A program made the translations under genes and the position numbers. 64,000 bases of DNA from Psychrobacillus insolitus (GTDB lineage Bacteria > Bacillota > Bacilli > Bacillales_A > Planococcaceae), in assembly GCF_003254155.1 (NCBI RefSeq), contig NZ_QKZI01000001.1, positions 1,240,001 through 1,304,000 on the forward strand, read 5' to 3'. A model generated the notes under the pieces. That model worked only from the letters and a program-made list of their open reading frames with translations, had not been told where the DNA came from and did not search any database. Below are positions 54,989 to 64,000 of the stretch, piece after piece (positions within the stretch are counted from its first letter, which is position 1; each line of letters begins with the position of its first letter).

Positions 54989-55747
54989 TTATGCCAAATG
55001 GTCTGCTAACCATTTAGTAGATGACAGCATTCCTTTTCGAGAAACTGCATGTCCAGCTGTCTTTTCATGTAAAAATGCTACATGCTTTTCTCCGTACTGA
55101 TCGATTAACGCATCTACAAAATGTGCAGTTGGTTCAAAAGGAACTACTTGGTCTTTTTCTCCGTGCCAGAAAAGGATGTGTCTGTTCGCGATGTTGCTCA
55201 TATGTTTCGTCGCATCGAATCTTGCTAAAGTTTGAAACATATTCTCTCGCTCTTCTTGGTTTAATGGGATGTTAAACCCTTTTTGTTCGTATCCCGAAAT
55301 TTGCCATTTGGCTAATTGTACATAACCGGGTGTTCCCATTAATATTGTTGCAGCATCCAACCATTGGTATGCAGTATAACAGCCTAAAGCAGTTATCCCC
55401 CCCATCGAAGTTCCTACAACCCCTATTTTTTGGTCCGTCAAGTATCCTTTTAGTTCCAATTGCTCTTTAAGTACTTCTACTTCTTCAATAGATGTTAATA
55501 CAATTTCCCAAAAGCGAAGACTCAATTCTACTTGATCTAATGGTTGTTCTCTTTCACCATGTAAATGTGCATCTGGTAAAATAACACGGCATCCTTGATT
55601 TACTAATTGGTATGCATAATGTAGATTATGCTCTTTGGCACTTTCAAAACCATGTAAAAACAATACGATTGGTGAATGTACAGTAGTTTCTTCATTATAT
55701 ATATGTAATAAAGGGATATTAGCCCAAGACTCTGATTGCACGATCAT
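54989..55747 (-). CDS. yitV: Alpha/beta hydrolase (YitV-like esterase)
   Basis: A 252-residue serine hydrolase. Nucleophile elbow GVVGTSMGGITAL, acid in WHGEKDQVVPFE, His in KTAGHAVSRKG, oxyanion FLHGFES. Belongs to the YitV/prolyl-oligopeptidase-like S9 group. The start is at 55747, divergent from yitU with the two starts 136 bp apart. Substrate unknown. Confidence 0.87.
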   Translation of the reverse strand: MIVQSESWANIPLLHIYNEETTVHSPIVLFLHGFESAKEHNLHYAYQLVNQGCRVILPDAHLHGEREQPLDQVELSLRFWEIVLTSIEEVEVLKEQLELKGYLTDQKIGVVGTSMGGITALGCYTAYQWLDAATILMGTPGYVQLAKWQISGYEQKGFNIPLNQEERENMFQTLARFDATKHMSNIANRHILFWHGEKDQVVPFEPTAHFVDALIDQYGEKHVAFLHEKTAGHAVSRKGMLSSTKWLADHLA

Positions 55748-55882
55748 TTTCTAACACACCTTTCATCTGTTAATATTATTTTAACAAAGCAATTTAAAAT
55801 TTACAAAAAGAATAGACTATTGCTTTTGACGTTCAAACATTTAAACGATACACTTTACAGTAGTATGAAAGGAGTTTTACAC

Positions 55883-56695
55883 ATGCAACGTCACTTAATA
55901 GTCCTAGATTTAGATGGCACTTTACTGACCGATGAGAAAGTCATCTCAGAAAAAACGAAAAATACATTATTACAAGCAAAAGATGCTGGACATGAAATTA
56001 TGATTGCTACTGGTAGACCATATAGATCGAGCGAAATGTATTATAAACAACTTGGACTCCAAACGCCAATCGTTAATTTTAATGGGGCTTTTGTACATCA
56101 TCCAATAGATACTTCTTGGAACGTAATACATAAACCAATCGAGCTAAAAGTAGTAAAAGAAGTGTTAGAAGCTGTGCAAAATTTCCCTATAAAAAACATG
56201 CTTGCGGAAGTATTAGATGACGTATACTTACATTATCATGATGAAAAAATGTTATCCGCATTTTCACTTGGAGATCCCAAAATTACGACTGGAGATTTAC
56301 GCACTATTTTAGTCAATGATCCAACTAGTTTACTCATTCATGCAGAAGAAGAATCGGTTTCTTTAATAAGAAAACACTTGGAAGATGTGCATGCAGAAGT
56401 GATTGATCATCGTCGTTGGGGTGCTCCATGGGATGTAATCGAAATTATTCGAAATGGTTTAAACAAAGCAGTTGGAATTTCTCATGTTTCCTCGTATTTA
56501 AATATTCCACAAGACAGAATCATTGCATTTGGGGATGAAGACAACGACTTGGAAATGATTGAATATGCAGGGATTGGCGTTGCTATGGGAAATGCCATTT
56601 CACCACTACAAAATATTGCCAATGAAATTACATTATCTAATAATGAAGATGGTATAGCAGAATTCTTAATAGATAGATTAAATTTAACTAAATAA
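55883..56695 (+). CDS. yitU: HAD-superfamily Cof-type phosphatase (YitU)
   Basis: A 270-residue HAD hydrolase with C2B cap. Motif I LDLDGTLLTDE, motif II ATGRPYRSS, the lysine in GLNKAVG, motif IV FGDEDNDLEMI. YitU in B. subtilis is one of the phosphatases acting on flavin-pathway phosphates; the substrate here is inferred only. ATG 55883 follows AAAGGAG at 8 nt; the longer frame overlaps yitV's start. Confidence 0.9.
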   Translation: MQRHLIVLDLDGTLLTDEKVISEKTKNTLLQAKDAGHEIMIATGRPYRSSEMYYKQLGLQTPIVNFNGAFVHHPIDTSWNVIHKPIELKVVKEVLEAVQNFPIKNMLAEVLDDVYLHYHDEKMLSAFSLGDPKITTGDLRTILVNDPTSLLIHAEEESVSLIRKHLEDVHAEVIDHRRWGAPWDVIEIIRNGLNKAVGISHVSSYLNIPQDRIIAFGDEDNDLEMIEYAGIGVAMGNAISPLQNIANEITLSNNEDGIAEFLIDRLNLTK

Positions 56696-56716
56696 CAAAG
56701 TAATAGGAGGATCAAT

Positions 56717-57568
56717 ATGAAACTTATCGCTGATAGTGCATGTGATTTACCGAAATCTTTTTTTGAAGAGAACAATGTTCAGTTGTTGCCTTTACGCGTA
56801 CAAATCGAGGACAAAGAATACGAAGATATTGTCGGAATTCACCCTTTAGAAGTATATGAAGCTATTCGGCAAGGGCAACAACCAAAAACATCACAAGTTT
56901 CTCCAGAATATTTCTTGAGAGTTTTTGAAGAACTTGCAAAAGAAGGAGAAGAAGGTTTATATATCGCTTTTTCCTCTGCTCTTTCCGGAACTTATAGTAC
57001 AGCTGTTATGATGCGTGAGCAACTATTAGAAACATATCCAGATTTGAAGTTAACGATCATTGATTCTAAATGTGCTTCCCTTGGATGCGGACTATTAGTA
57101 AAAGAAGCTGTTAAACTTCGGGACAATCGAGAAGATTTGGCAGTAATTGAAGAAAAAATTCGATTCAATGTAGAGCATATGGAACATCTTTTTACAGTGG
57201 AAGACTTAGATTATATGGCTCGTGGTGGTAGAGTTTCGAAAGCTAGTGCATTTTTAGGTGGATTATTGAATATTAAACCTATTCTTCACGTAGAAAATGG
57301 GAAATTAATACCAATTGAGAAAATACGAAGTCATAAAAAAGTGATCAAGCGCCTAGTCGATTTAATGGAGGAGCGTGGCGATCAGTTAGATGAACAAATA
57401 ATTGCAATCAATCATGGTGACGTGGAAGAAGTTGCTATAGAGTTAAAGCAATTAATTGAAGAAAGATTCCATCCAAGAGCTATTGAAATCCATCTTATTG
57501 GTTCCACTATAGGTGCACATGTTGGTCCAGGTACGATCGGAATATACTTCCTGAATAAACTATCATAA
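56717..57568 (+). CDS. DegV-family fatty-acid-binding protein
   Basis: A 283-residue DegV protein. The N-terminal ADSACDLPKSF, FSSALSGTYSTAVMM and DYMARGGRVSKASAFLGGLLNIKPILH are family hallmarks. Such proteins bind fatty acids (FakB-like) and hand them to the FakA kinase, though no fakA is in this window. AGGAGG precedes ATG, and yitU is 21 nt upstream, so both probably share a message. Confidence 0.92.
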   Translation: MKLIADSACDLPKSFFEENNVQLLPLRVQIEDKEYEDIVGIHPLEVYEAIRQGQQPKTSQVSPEYFLRVFEELAKEGEEGLYIAFSSALSGTYSTAVMMREQLLETYPDLKLTIIDSKCASLGCGLLVKEAVKLRDNREDLAVIEEKIRFNVEHMEHLFTVEDLDYMARGGRVSKASAFLGGLLNIKPILHVENGKLIPIEKIRSHKKVIKRLVDLMEERGDQLDEQIIAINHGDVEEVAIELKQLIEERFHPRAIEIHLIGSTIGAHVGPGTIGIYFLNKLS

Positions 57569-57593
57569 TTTTATATATTTTTAGTCTCGTAAT

Positions 57594-57641
57594 AAAAGCA
57601 CTTTTATAGTCAGATCAAGCTGACTACAAAAGTGCTTTTTA
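57594..57641. terminator. Terminator between degV-family gene and the amylase-like gene
   Basis: AAAAGCACTTTT.TAGTCAG and CTGACTA.AAAAGTGCTTTT pair around ATCAAG; T runs on both strands. Confidence 0.9.
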
Positions 57642-57650
57642 TTTATTCAT

Positions 57651-59084
57651 TTACTTTTTTCTACTTTGCTTTCCTTTTCTCCATACGATTACTAAAAATA
57701 CCATGAATAAAAGATAAGCAAGACCCATTGCAACAATATAAGAAGTATTTAATCCTTTACGATCTGTTACTTGATATAGCTCGACAATTTCACGATCAAG
57801 CACTAAACGATACTTACCTTCATCTGTTTGACGAACGATGTCTTGTTCGAAAAGGCCTCTTAACTCCACATCATCACCAACGATATCACTAGATAAATCG
57901 ATTCGTTGAGTGGCGCTTGAGTTATTTACAACAACGATAAATGTTTCTTCATCTGTATAACGTTTATACACAACATAACCATCTTCATTTTTTAATACTT
58001 CCATCTCACCTGTTCGAAGTGTTTCGGATTTATTTCGAATCGAATTGATGTCCTTCAAGTATTCCATAATTTCCTCATCCACTCGAAAATTCATCACCTG
58101 ATGACTTTCTTCGGTATTTACACCATTCATCGCTATTTCCGTTCCGTACGTCATATAGGGAACTCCCGGCAATGTAAGCATCGTTCCAATTGCCATTTTA
58201 ATACGAGTTGGTGGGAACATATTCTCAAATGCACTAAAGTATGTGAAACGTTCCGTATACAAATTATCAATTAATAATAAATCATTTTCTTTTGTTTCAG
58301 TAATTATACCCGATGGTAAATCTGTATTTTTAAATGTATCTCTAAAATCCACAAGTAATTCATCCGAATAATTCACATCAAATGAAGCATCTGATTCTTC
58401 TAATGCAATGACATACATAGGCTCTCGAATTTCTTTCAAGGATGTAATCATATCATTTATGAATGGTGTCGGAGCACCCTCTAATGCAGATAATTTTACG
58501 CCATCGATTTTATATTTTCCGGCAAAACTTACAGCTGTTTCAATTAGTCCTTGTTGCACTTCTGTGCTTTCAAGATCTAATTGGATTACACCATCTTCTT
58601 CACTAATAATCCAATCTTCTTTTTCAAGGTCAGAATTCCAAGTATGATTGACACTATAATTATTTAAAGGTAACTCCACGATAATCTTCATGTCTTTTTT
58701 ATGAGCAGCTGCGATTAATTCAGTGAATTCTTCTTCTGTCCCAAATTGTCTCTCTAATGTATTAAAATCTAAAATGCGCTTGCCATCGTATGTTTCCGTT
58801 GCGAATACTGGTCCTAAAGAAATAATAGTAAAGCCCATATCTTTAATATGGTCCATTTTTTCAGCTACTCCTACGAAATCTCCACCTGCAAATGCATTTG
58901 GATCTTTTGTATCGACGTTATAATCGTTAGTCCCCAATTGGTTAAAATAACGATCCACTAATAATTCATAAATACTTTCGTTATGTATAGATGCATCAAC
59001 TTCTTCTGCATGTGTCGCTTGAGAAGTTGTTAACCATAGGCTACTTATTAAAAAGCCTGTTACAACCCATTTTCTTAAGTTCAA
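57651..59084 (-). CDS. Membrane-anchored GH13 amylase-like protein with degenerate active site
   Basis: A 477-residue exported protein: signal LRKWVVTGFLISSLWLTTSQATHAEE, a GH13 barrel (ELLVDRYFNQLGTND, PGVPYMTYGTEIAMNG) and a C-terminal helix TSYIVAMGLAYLLFMVFLVIVW with a basic tail. It should be anchored outside the cell membrane. The nucleophile Asp of motif II (G-x-R-x-D) is replaced: GVKLSAL has Ser at about residue 199. In motif IV, D-N-H-D reads DNLY (about 273-276). The motif III Glu (about 229) seems kept. It is probably not a functional glycosidase. TTG start 59084, AGGAGG 7 nt ahead. Confidence 0.82.
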   Translation of the reverse strand: MNLRKWVVTGFLISSLWLTTSQATHAEEVDASIHNESIYELLVDRYFNQLGTNDYNVDTKDPNAFAGGDFVGVAEKMDHIKDMGFTIISLGPVFATETYDGKRILDFNTLERQFGTEEEFTELIAAAHKKDMKIIVELPLNNYSVNHTWNSDLEKEDWIISEEDGVIQLDLESTEVQQGLIETAVSFAGKYKIDGVKLSALEGAPTPFINDMITSLKEIREPMYVIALEESDASFDVNYSDELLVDFRDTFKNTDLPSGIITETKENDLLLIDNLYTERFTYFSAFENMFPPTRIKMAIGTMLTLPGVPYMTYGTEIAMNGVNTEESHQVMNFRVDEEIMEYLKDINSIRNKSETLRTGEMEVLKNEDGYVVYKRYTDEETFIVVVNNSSATQRIDLSSDIVGDDVELRGLFEQDIVRQTDEGKYRLVLDREIVELYQVTDRKGLNTSYIVAMGLAYLLFMVFLVIVWRKGKQSRKK

Positions 59085-59197
59085 GTTAAGTCCTCCTAAT
59101 GAACATATCAATATTATTTTATCAAAGCATTGTTTTAATCGCTATCCTTAATACTGAAAACCCGCAAAAACAATTTGTAATTAGTACAAACTGTGTC

Positions 59198-59231
59198 AAA
59201 AAAAAAAGGCTTTCACCGAAGTAAAAGCCTC
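59198..59231 (-). terminator. Terminator of yisL
   Basis: AGGCTTTTAC and GTGAAAGCCT pair around a short loop, followed by ten T's on the minus strand. Confidence 0.85.
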
Positions 59232-59239
59232 TTTAAATA

Positions 59240-59602
59240 TTAAGCTAAGAAATTAATACCCATTGGTAATTTGAAACCTAGGAAAAGAGCGATGAAGAAG
59301 AAAACGAATACCAATATAAGGAATGTTGTATACGGTTTTCCTTTACTCTTTTTAACTAAAGTCATTTCCATCATAGCGATTACTAAAAGACCAGCTATTA
59401 ATTTTAATCCGTAAAGCATTCCCATATCTAAAGCCATACCATCGATAAATAACGCAATACCAGTGATAAGAATCAACAGATAATCTAAACGTAGAATCAT
59501 ATGAACTACTTTTGGCTTAGCAGTTGCTAAAGCCACAAAGAACAAAATTAGTGCTATTACCCATGTAGTAATGTGTAAATGTGTTGATGCTAAAAAATCC
59601 AT
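59240..59602 (-). CDS. yisL: YisL-family (UPF0344) membrane protein
   Basis: A 120-residue four-helix membrane protein. STHLHITTWVIALILFFVALA and KVVHMILRLDYLLILITGIALF match the UPF0344/DUF1516 family. GAGGTGA precedes ATG. It lies 55 bp below yisK on the same strand, as in B. subtilis. Function unknown. Confidence 0.88.
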   Translation of the reverse strand: MDFLASTHLHITTWVIALILFFVALATAKPKVVHMILRLDYLLILITGIALFIDGMALDMGMLYGLKLIAGLLVIAMMEMTLVKKSKGKPYTTFLILVFVFFFIALFLGFKLPMGINFLA

Positions 59603-59657
59603 TATTTCACCTCAGTAATTATTTTCACTTTATTATCTTACCATTTATACCGAGATT

Positions 59658-60554
59658 TTACTCGAATTTGCTTACTAATGTTCCTATTCCTTCAATCGAA
59701 ACTTTCACAATATCGCCCGATTTTAAGAATTTAGGTGGATTAAATCCATTACCAACACCAGCTGGAGTACCAGTTAAAATTACATCCCCTGGTTCTAGTG
59801 TTACTATTTTTGAAATTTCTGAAATAATTTGTTCCACTGAATATACCATATCCGACGTTTGGCCATTTTGACGAATTTCATCATTTACTTTTGTCACAAT
59901 GGATAGTGCTTGTGGATTTGGAAGCTCATCTTTCGTTACAACATAGGGTCCTAGTGGACAAGATTCGTCCAAACTCTTCCCTAAGAAATATTGTTGGTGC
60001 TTTGTTTGCAAGTCTCTTGCTGTTAAATCATTTGCAATTGTATAACCAAATACATAGTCATATGCTTGTTTTGTAGGAATATTTTTTCCCTTTTTACTTA
60101 TAACAATTGCCAGTTCACCTTCATAATCATAAGAAGAAGTTAGGTCTGCGTGAACAGATAGCGTTTGTTCATCAGCAGCAATTGCTGTAGGTGATTTCGT
60201 GAAAACGACAAATTCATTTGCTTCCGTTCCCATTTCTTTTGCGTGATCAGAATAGTTTTTACCTACTGCAAAAATATTTTTTGGAGTACGTGGAATTGGC
60301 GATAACCATTCAATTTCAGTAAAGCGACGTTTGAAACTATTAACATTTTCGTCTTTTAAAGCAGCTTCAACAAGTTTGCGAACTTGTTCAACGAAATCTA
60401 TTCCAAGGCTAACACCTTCTACAATAGTAGTCGGGAAATTAGGTAAAACTTGAAGCGTTTCTTGTATGCTTAGTACATCCCATACTGCTTCCTCTTTTTT
60501 TACTTTTGGTCCGAAATAAATTTTACCGTCTAAACTGTATGATAATAGTTTCAC
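59658..60554 (-). CDS. yisK: Fumarylacetoacetate-hydrolase-fold protein YisK
   Basis: A 298-residue FAH-superfamily enzyme. The FAH core is NIFAVGKNYSDHAKEMG, SYDYEGELAIVISKKG with the metal-binding E-x-E-type acids, and LTGTPAGVG near the end. B. subtilis YisK has oxaloacetate decarboxylase activity and interacts with Mbl. Start is GTG with GGGAGTG 8 nt ahead. Confidence 0.88.
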   Translation of the reverse strand: MKLLSYSLDGKIYFGPKVKKEEAVWDVLSIQETLQVLPNFPTTIVEGVSLGIDFVEQVRKLVEAALKDENVNSFKRRFTEIEWLSPIPRTPKNIFAVGKNYSDHAKEMGTEANEFVVFTKSPTAIAADEQTLSVHADLTSSYDYEGELAIVISKKGKNIPTKQAYDYVFGYTIANDLTARDLQTKHQQYFLGKSLDESCPLGPYVVTKDELPNPQALSIVTKVNDEIRQNGQTSDMVYSVEQIISEISKIVTLEPGDVILTGTPAGVGNGFNPPKFLKSGDIVKVSIEGIGTLVSKFE

Positions 60555-60600
60555 TTTTCCGACACTCCCTTAAATGATTTTGAATCTTATTCTTAGTCTA

Positions 60601-61797
60601 TTACAAGTTGGAATCTTTTTCATCCCTTTTCGACAAAATAGTTGAATAAATCAGTTTCTTCCACAATGCTTCTACTGGTCCTTGATTAAACTTCATAAAC
60701 CAAGCCTCTGCAAAAACAAGTTGCAATACATATATGCCTACTGCCATCCAAGTTCCGGCCACTATATCGATTTTCCCATATAATCCGAAACCATACGCAT
60801 AGAAAATAGTTGTAGCGATTACAGATTGCATCAAGTAAATCGTCATCGACATACGCCCTGCTTTTGCAACTGGTGAAAGTACTTTCCCCATAAAAGGAAT
60901 GCTACAAACTAGCGCAAGTATACCAGCATATGCAATGGCAAGTAACGGTCCTCCAAATGTATCTTGAATAGACATCGTAAATAGATTTGCCTCTGTATTA
61001 TATGGAATCCACTTAATCACAAGCCCAGCAGCAAGCGTTATGACAATTGTCACGATCCAAAATACCTTTAACTCACGAGCGCGCTCGATTAATTTCAATT
61101 TGGCTGCTCCAGCTCCTATTAGCATAAAGGGAACGATGATACATAAAATCGTAATAAGAATTGCACCGTACTGCGTCATATATAACCAATCAGCTAGTCG
61201 TTGCCAAAAAATATCAATCCATGTTCCTTGTGAATAAGCAACAATTGAATTTTCAATTTCTTGAATTCCCGTATAAATAATCACGTCATCAGGACTAACT
61301 TTAGATAAAACATACACTAACCCATTCATTAATCCGTTTGGCACTAAAAATAGGATCGCACTTATTAAAAATAACCAAACAGGTTTTAAGCGCATCAGTA
61401 AGATTAGTACTAAACCAGCGAGTGCATACGTGATTAATATATCACCAGACCAGATGAGAAATGCATGAATACAACCTATTACTAACAAGATTAATAGTCT
61501 ACGAGTTGCTAGCTTGTTAAAGGATGTACCTTTTAACTCTGATTTCATAAATTGCATCGCAAGCCCATACCCAAATAACATGGAAAATAGCGGGTACACA
61601 CTGCCTTGTAAGAAGATATCAATCCATTTATACGTATTAAAATCTCCAGGAATATGAAACCAAGTATATGGATTTACATAAATATACGGAGAGTGAAAGA
61701 ACAGCATATTAACGATGAAAATTCCAAGTAGCGCAAATCCACGCATAACGTCGATTGCTACTACTCGTTCTTTTCCCTCTGTGGGACGAATTACCAC
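60601..61797 (-). CDS. DUF418-family membrane protein
   Basis: A 398-residue polytopic protein with about nine helices. Family starts as here with AIDVMRGFALLGIFIVNMLFFHSP, and the C-terminal DUF418 block TIYLMQSVIATTIFYAYGFGLYGKI and VEALWKKLIY is intact. YeiB-like; a transport or acyl-transfer role has been guessed for the group but not shown. GTG start with AGGAGG 7 nt ahead. It starts 12 nt after addA and is probably cotranscribed. Confidence 0.85.
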   Translation of the reverse strand: MVIRPTEGKERVVAIDVMRGFALLGIFIVNMLFFHSPYIYVNPYTWFHIPGDFNTYKWIDIFLQGSVYPLFSMLFGYGLAMQFMKSELKGTSFNKLATRRLLILLVIGCIHAFLIWSGDILITYALAGLVLILLMRLKPVWLFLISAILFLVPNGLMNGLVYVLSKVSPDDVIIYTGIQEIENSIVAYSQGTWIDIFWQRLADWLYMTQYGAILITILCIIVPFMLIGAGAAKLKLIERARELKVFWIVTIVITLAAGLVIKWIPYNTEANLFTMSIQDTFGGPLLAIAYAGILALVCSIPFMGKVLSPVAKAGRMSMTIYLMQSVIATTIFYAYGFGLYGKIDIVAGTWMAVGIYVLQLVFAEAWFMKFNQGPVEALWKKLIYSTILSKRDEKDSNL

Positions 61798-61808
61798 TCT
61801 TATTCCTC

Positions 61809-64000
61809 CTATAACGAAATGGTTTTATTGGCATCAAACAAATAGAGAACTTTTTCTTTAATCTCTACTTGCATAATGGATTCAATTGCCTGTGCATACA
61901 AAGATAATTGTACTGCATAACGGTTAGACATTTCTTTTTTCAAAAGTGCCTCATCTGATAAAAGGTGTTGAACTCGGTCTGTCTTATAGTCTAGTAATAC
62001 CCATTTTCCGTCTTCTTCTAAAAACAAACAGTCCACAACCCCTTGAATAATTTGGCTATCCCCTTCCGCATCTGCAGTAGCATACGTAAATGGGAACTCT
62101 CGCATAATTTCTTTTGCAGAACGCAATCTACTAGCGATTTCAGAATTAAAAAATGGCACTATTTTTTTCGGATTAATAGCTGATTGCTCTGCTTTCGTAA
62201 GAATTTCTCGTTCAAACAATGCTTCAGCAAAAGCAGTTACTTGTTCTTCGTTCTTAACTTCCTTCAAATCGATTTGTTGCATCATCGCATGTACGGCAGT
62301 TCCGACTTCTGCTCCTGTCAATTGTTCTTCCTGTTGCATAAAGAACGGGCGCTTCATTAGTCTAGTAGCATTTGTAGAAGCTATATGAGTTTGGAAGAAA
62401 TCATTTTCCTCTTTTTCTGTCAGCTGCTGAATTTTCTTTATTTCACTTACGGATTGTTTCGACCGTTTATGCGTTGAAAATTCAAAAGGATATACAGTAT
62501 CAAAACGAGCTTGAATTTCAGGAAGTAATTTTGTTTCTTTTGTATTTATGAGTGATTGCAACGTAATGACTTCTTTTTCTTCTGTTTGTGAACTTTTCTT
62601 CAACTCATTCATACCTTTTGCTACGAGTTTCCATTTAGATTCACTTTCGACCACATTCGCTTCTACAATATTTCCTAGTTGCTTATAGTCTGCATGTCTG
62701 GCAATTGCTGGACCTATCCAGTCTAAATACCCTTTTGCTTTTGCACGGATATAATTTGGTAACATGTCAGAAGACAAGGATGTTTGCGCATCTTCCCATT
62801 TTGCCAACGTTTTCGCCAAATCTTTTACGGAAGCTACTAGGAATAATCGTTCTTTTGCACGAGTCATAGCCACGTATAATACACGCATTTCTTCTGCTTT
62901 TAACTCCATTTGTTTCTTTTCTTTCATCGATAAAAACGGCAGAGAAGTAAATGATATTCGTTTCACTGGATCAATTGCTTTTACAGCCAATCCAAATGCT
63001 TGGTCAAATAAATACGGTTCATTGAAATCCATTTGGTTAAATGGTCTTCCCATTCCCCCTAAAAATACGACTGGGAATTCTAACCCTTTAGAAGAGTGAA
63101 TCGTCATTAAACGAACAACATTTTCTCTTTCACTCATGGCACGTGCTGCTCCCAAATCATCTCCGCGTTTTCGCATGCGATCAATGAAACGAAGGAATCG
63201 GAATAATCCCCGGAACGAGGTTTTTTCATAATCGACTGCTCGATCATGCAGCACGCGTAAATTGGCTTGTCGCTGTTTCCCATTAGGCATGGAACCAACC
63301 ATTTCATAATAATTTGTATCCAAATAAATTTGCCAAATAAGATCCGCGAGCGATCCACGTCTACTCAAGTTTCTCCAGTCTTCAAATTGCAGTAAAAAAC
63401 GTTGTAGCTTTTCTGCAGTAGTAGCAGTTAACCCTGTTCCACCCGTTGATACGAAAGTCTTTAAAGCTTCGTAAAAAGACTCTTTAGGAGCAGCTAAACG
63501 AATGAGTCCAAGTTCTGATTCCGTTAAGCCAACAAATGGGGAGCGAAGAACGGATGCCAGCGAAATATCCTGGTACGGATTATCAATAGTGCGAAGCGTA
63601 TGTATCATAATAAGTACTTCAATCGCTTCAAAATATCCTTTTGATAATTCTGTATACAAAGGAATACCGGCTTCTTTAAACTGATCCGTTACTTCTTGTG
63701 ACCATGTCATGGAACGCATTAATATGACAATATCGCTATACGCTACACGCCGTTCTGTTTTCTTCCAAGGATCGTATACGGTTGTACCTTTATTCATCAG
63801 CTCTTGTATAGACGAAATGATATAACGAGCTTCTGCTTGGGATTTTTTTAGTTCTTCCTCCGCATTTACTGCTAGATCTTCCGAATCCTCATCTATCGTT
63901 TCCACGCTACCATCTGCTACTTCATATAAAACGGCAAGTTCGACTGGAACTTCTATATCGTCATAAGGTGCTTTTGGCTTTAGAGATGCCGCGTCATCAT
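61809..64000 (-). CDS. addA: ATP-dependent helicase/nuclease subunit A (5' part beyond the window)
   Basis: C-terminal about 730 residues of the AddA subunit of AddAB (RecBCD-type double-strand-break processing). The UvrD-like helicase motifs VRLMTIHSSKGLEFPVVFLGGMGR and MRVLYVAMTRAKERLFLV are followed by the PDDEXK nuclease: MREFPF, GVVDCLFLEEDGKWVLLDYKTDR. The reading frame is open to base 64000, so the apparent start at 63905 is internal. Confidence 0.95.
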   Translation of the reverse strand, partial: DDAASLKPKAPYDDIEVPVELAVLYEVADGSVETIDEDSEDLAVNAEEELKKSQAEARYIISSIQELMNKGTTVYDPWKKTERRVAYSDIVILMRSMTWSQEVTDQFKEAGIPLYTELSKGYFEAIEVLIMIHTLRTIDNPYQDISLASVLRSPFVGLTESELGLIRLAAPKESFYEALKTFVSTGGTGLTATTAEKLQRFLLQFEDWRNLSRRGSLADLIWQIYLDTNYYEMVGSMPNGKQRQANLRVLHDRAVDYEKTSFRGLFRFLRFIDRMRKRGDDLGAARAMSERENVVRLMTIHSSKGLEFPVVFLGGMGRPFNQMDFNEPYLFDQAFGLAVKAIDPVKRISFTSLPFLSMKEKKQMELKAEEMRVLYVAMTRAKERLFLVASVKDLAKTLAKWEDAQTSLSSDMLPNYIRAKAKGYLDWIGPAIARHADYKQLGNIVEANVVESESKWKLVAKGMNELKKSSQTEEKEVITLQSLINTKETKLLPEIQARFDTVYPFEFSTHKRSKQSVSEIKKIQQLTEKEENDFFQTHIASTNATRLMKRPFFMQQEEQLTGAEVGTAVHAMMQQIDLKEVKNEEQVTAFAEALFEREILTKAEQSAINPKKIVPFFNSEIASRLRSAKEIMREFPFTYATADAEGDSQIIQGVVDCLFLEEDGKWVLLDYKTDRVQHLLSDEALLKKEMSNRYAVQLSLYAQAIESIMQVEIKEKVLYLFDANKTISL

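Overview
The window is 64 kb of AT-rich chromosome from an endospore-forming member of the Bacillales. Spore genes (CotB, CotZ and CotO-type coat proteins, SpoVIF, YjcZ, SpoVAC/D/Eb), AddA, Spx/MecA/SpxH and a gene order matching the yjb, yjc, yit and yis segments of the Bacillus subtilis map all point that way. The reshuffled order, an mgtE in the yjbP position and an N-domain-less clpB suggest Planococcaceae/Caryophanaceae (Psychrobacillus- or Lysinibacillus-like) rather than B. subtilis itself. That placement is inference from gene content. No rRNA, tRNA, phage, transposase gene or CRISPR array was seen.

Layout. 1-12.8 kb: the N-terminal part of a SwrC-type RND pump, release factor 3, an M42 aminopeptidase, a class-3 aldehyde dehydrogenase, a small unknown gene, a nuclease lipoprotein, a YutG-type protein, the yjcH-yjcG-yjcF trio and an ArsB-like transporter. 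13.0-20.2 kb: a compact spore block of three CotB-type proteins, an unknown protein, SpoVIF, YjcZ, a lipoprotein-spoVAC-spoVAD-spoVAEb operon behind a sigma-G promoter, and CotZ and CotO. 20.2-32.2 kb: mgtE, rluA-type, nadK, relQ, UPF0738, CYTH, lytic transglycosylase, truncated haemoglobin, spxH, the small RNA RoxS/RsaE, pepF, coiA and mecA. 32.4-48.1 kb: the oppABCDF operon, spx, a secreted DUF4015 glycoside hydrolase, T-box-controlled trpS and a second oligopeptide system appDFBCA. 48.9-64 kb: fabH-fabF under a FapR box, a DUF2929 protein, clpB under a CtsR box, an Fnr-like regulator, yitW/yitV/yitU/degV, a membrane-anchored amylase-like protein with lost catalytic residues, yisL, yisK, a DUF418 protein and the C-terminal part of addA.

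How the genes connect. Two oligopeptide importers, the Spx-SpxH-MecA-ClpB proteostasis circuit, redox control (Spx, the Fnr-like protein, and RoxS with a Rex-type operator) and competence (CoiA, MecA, peptide uptake) sit close together. The 13-20 kb block covers late sporulation: coat, DPA uptake and germination.

The most unusual material is intergenic. (i) A MITE-like family with ~15 bp terminal inverted repeats and a GC-rich core closed by perfect 21 bp arms is present as two long and two degenerate copies. (ii) A mosaic repeat family near gene 3' ends carries hairpins whose stems differ completely while their loops are conserved. (iii) A tandem pair of hairpins before fabF shows the same 'variable stem, constant loop' design with another loop. 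(iv) A GC-rich AAGCGCAAGC-type repeat occurs as two copies and one fragment. Other points worth checking are a probable ATT start codon in coiA, five in-frame ATGs in a 9-nt microsatellite ahead of the UPF0738 gene, and natural loss of the ClpB N-domain.
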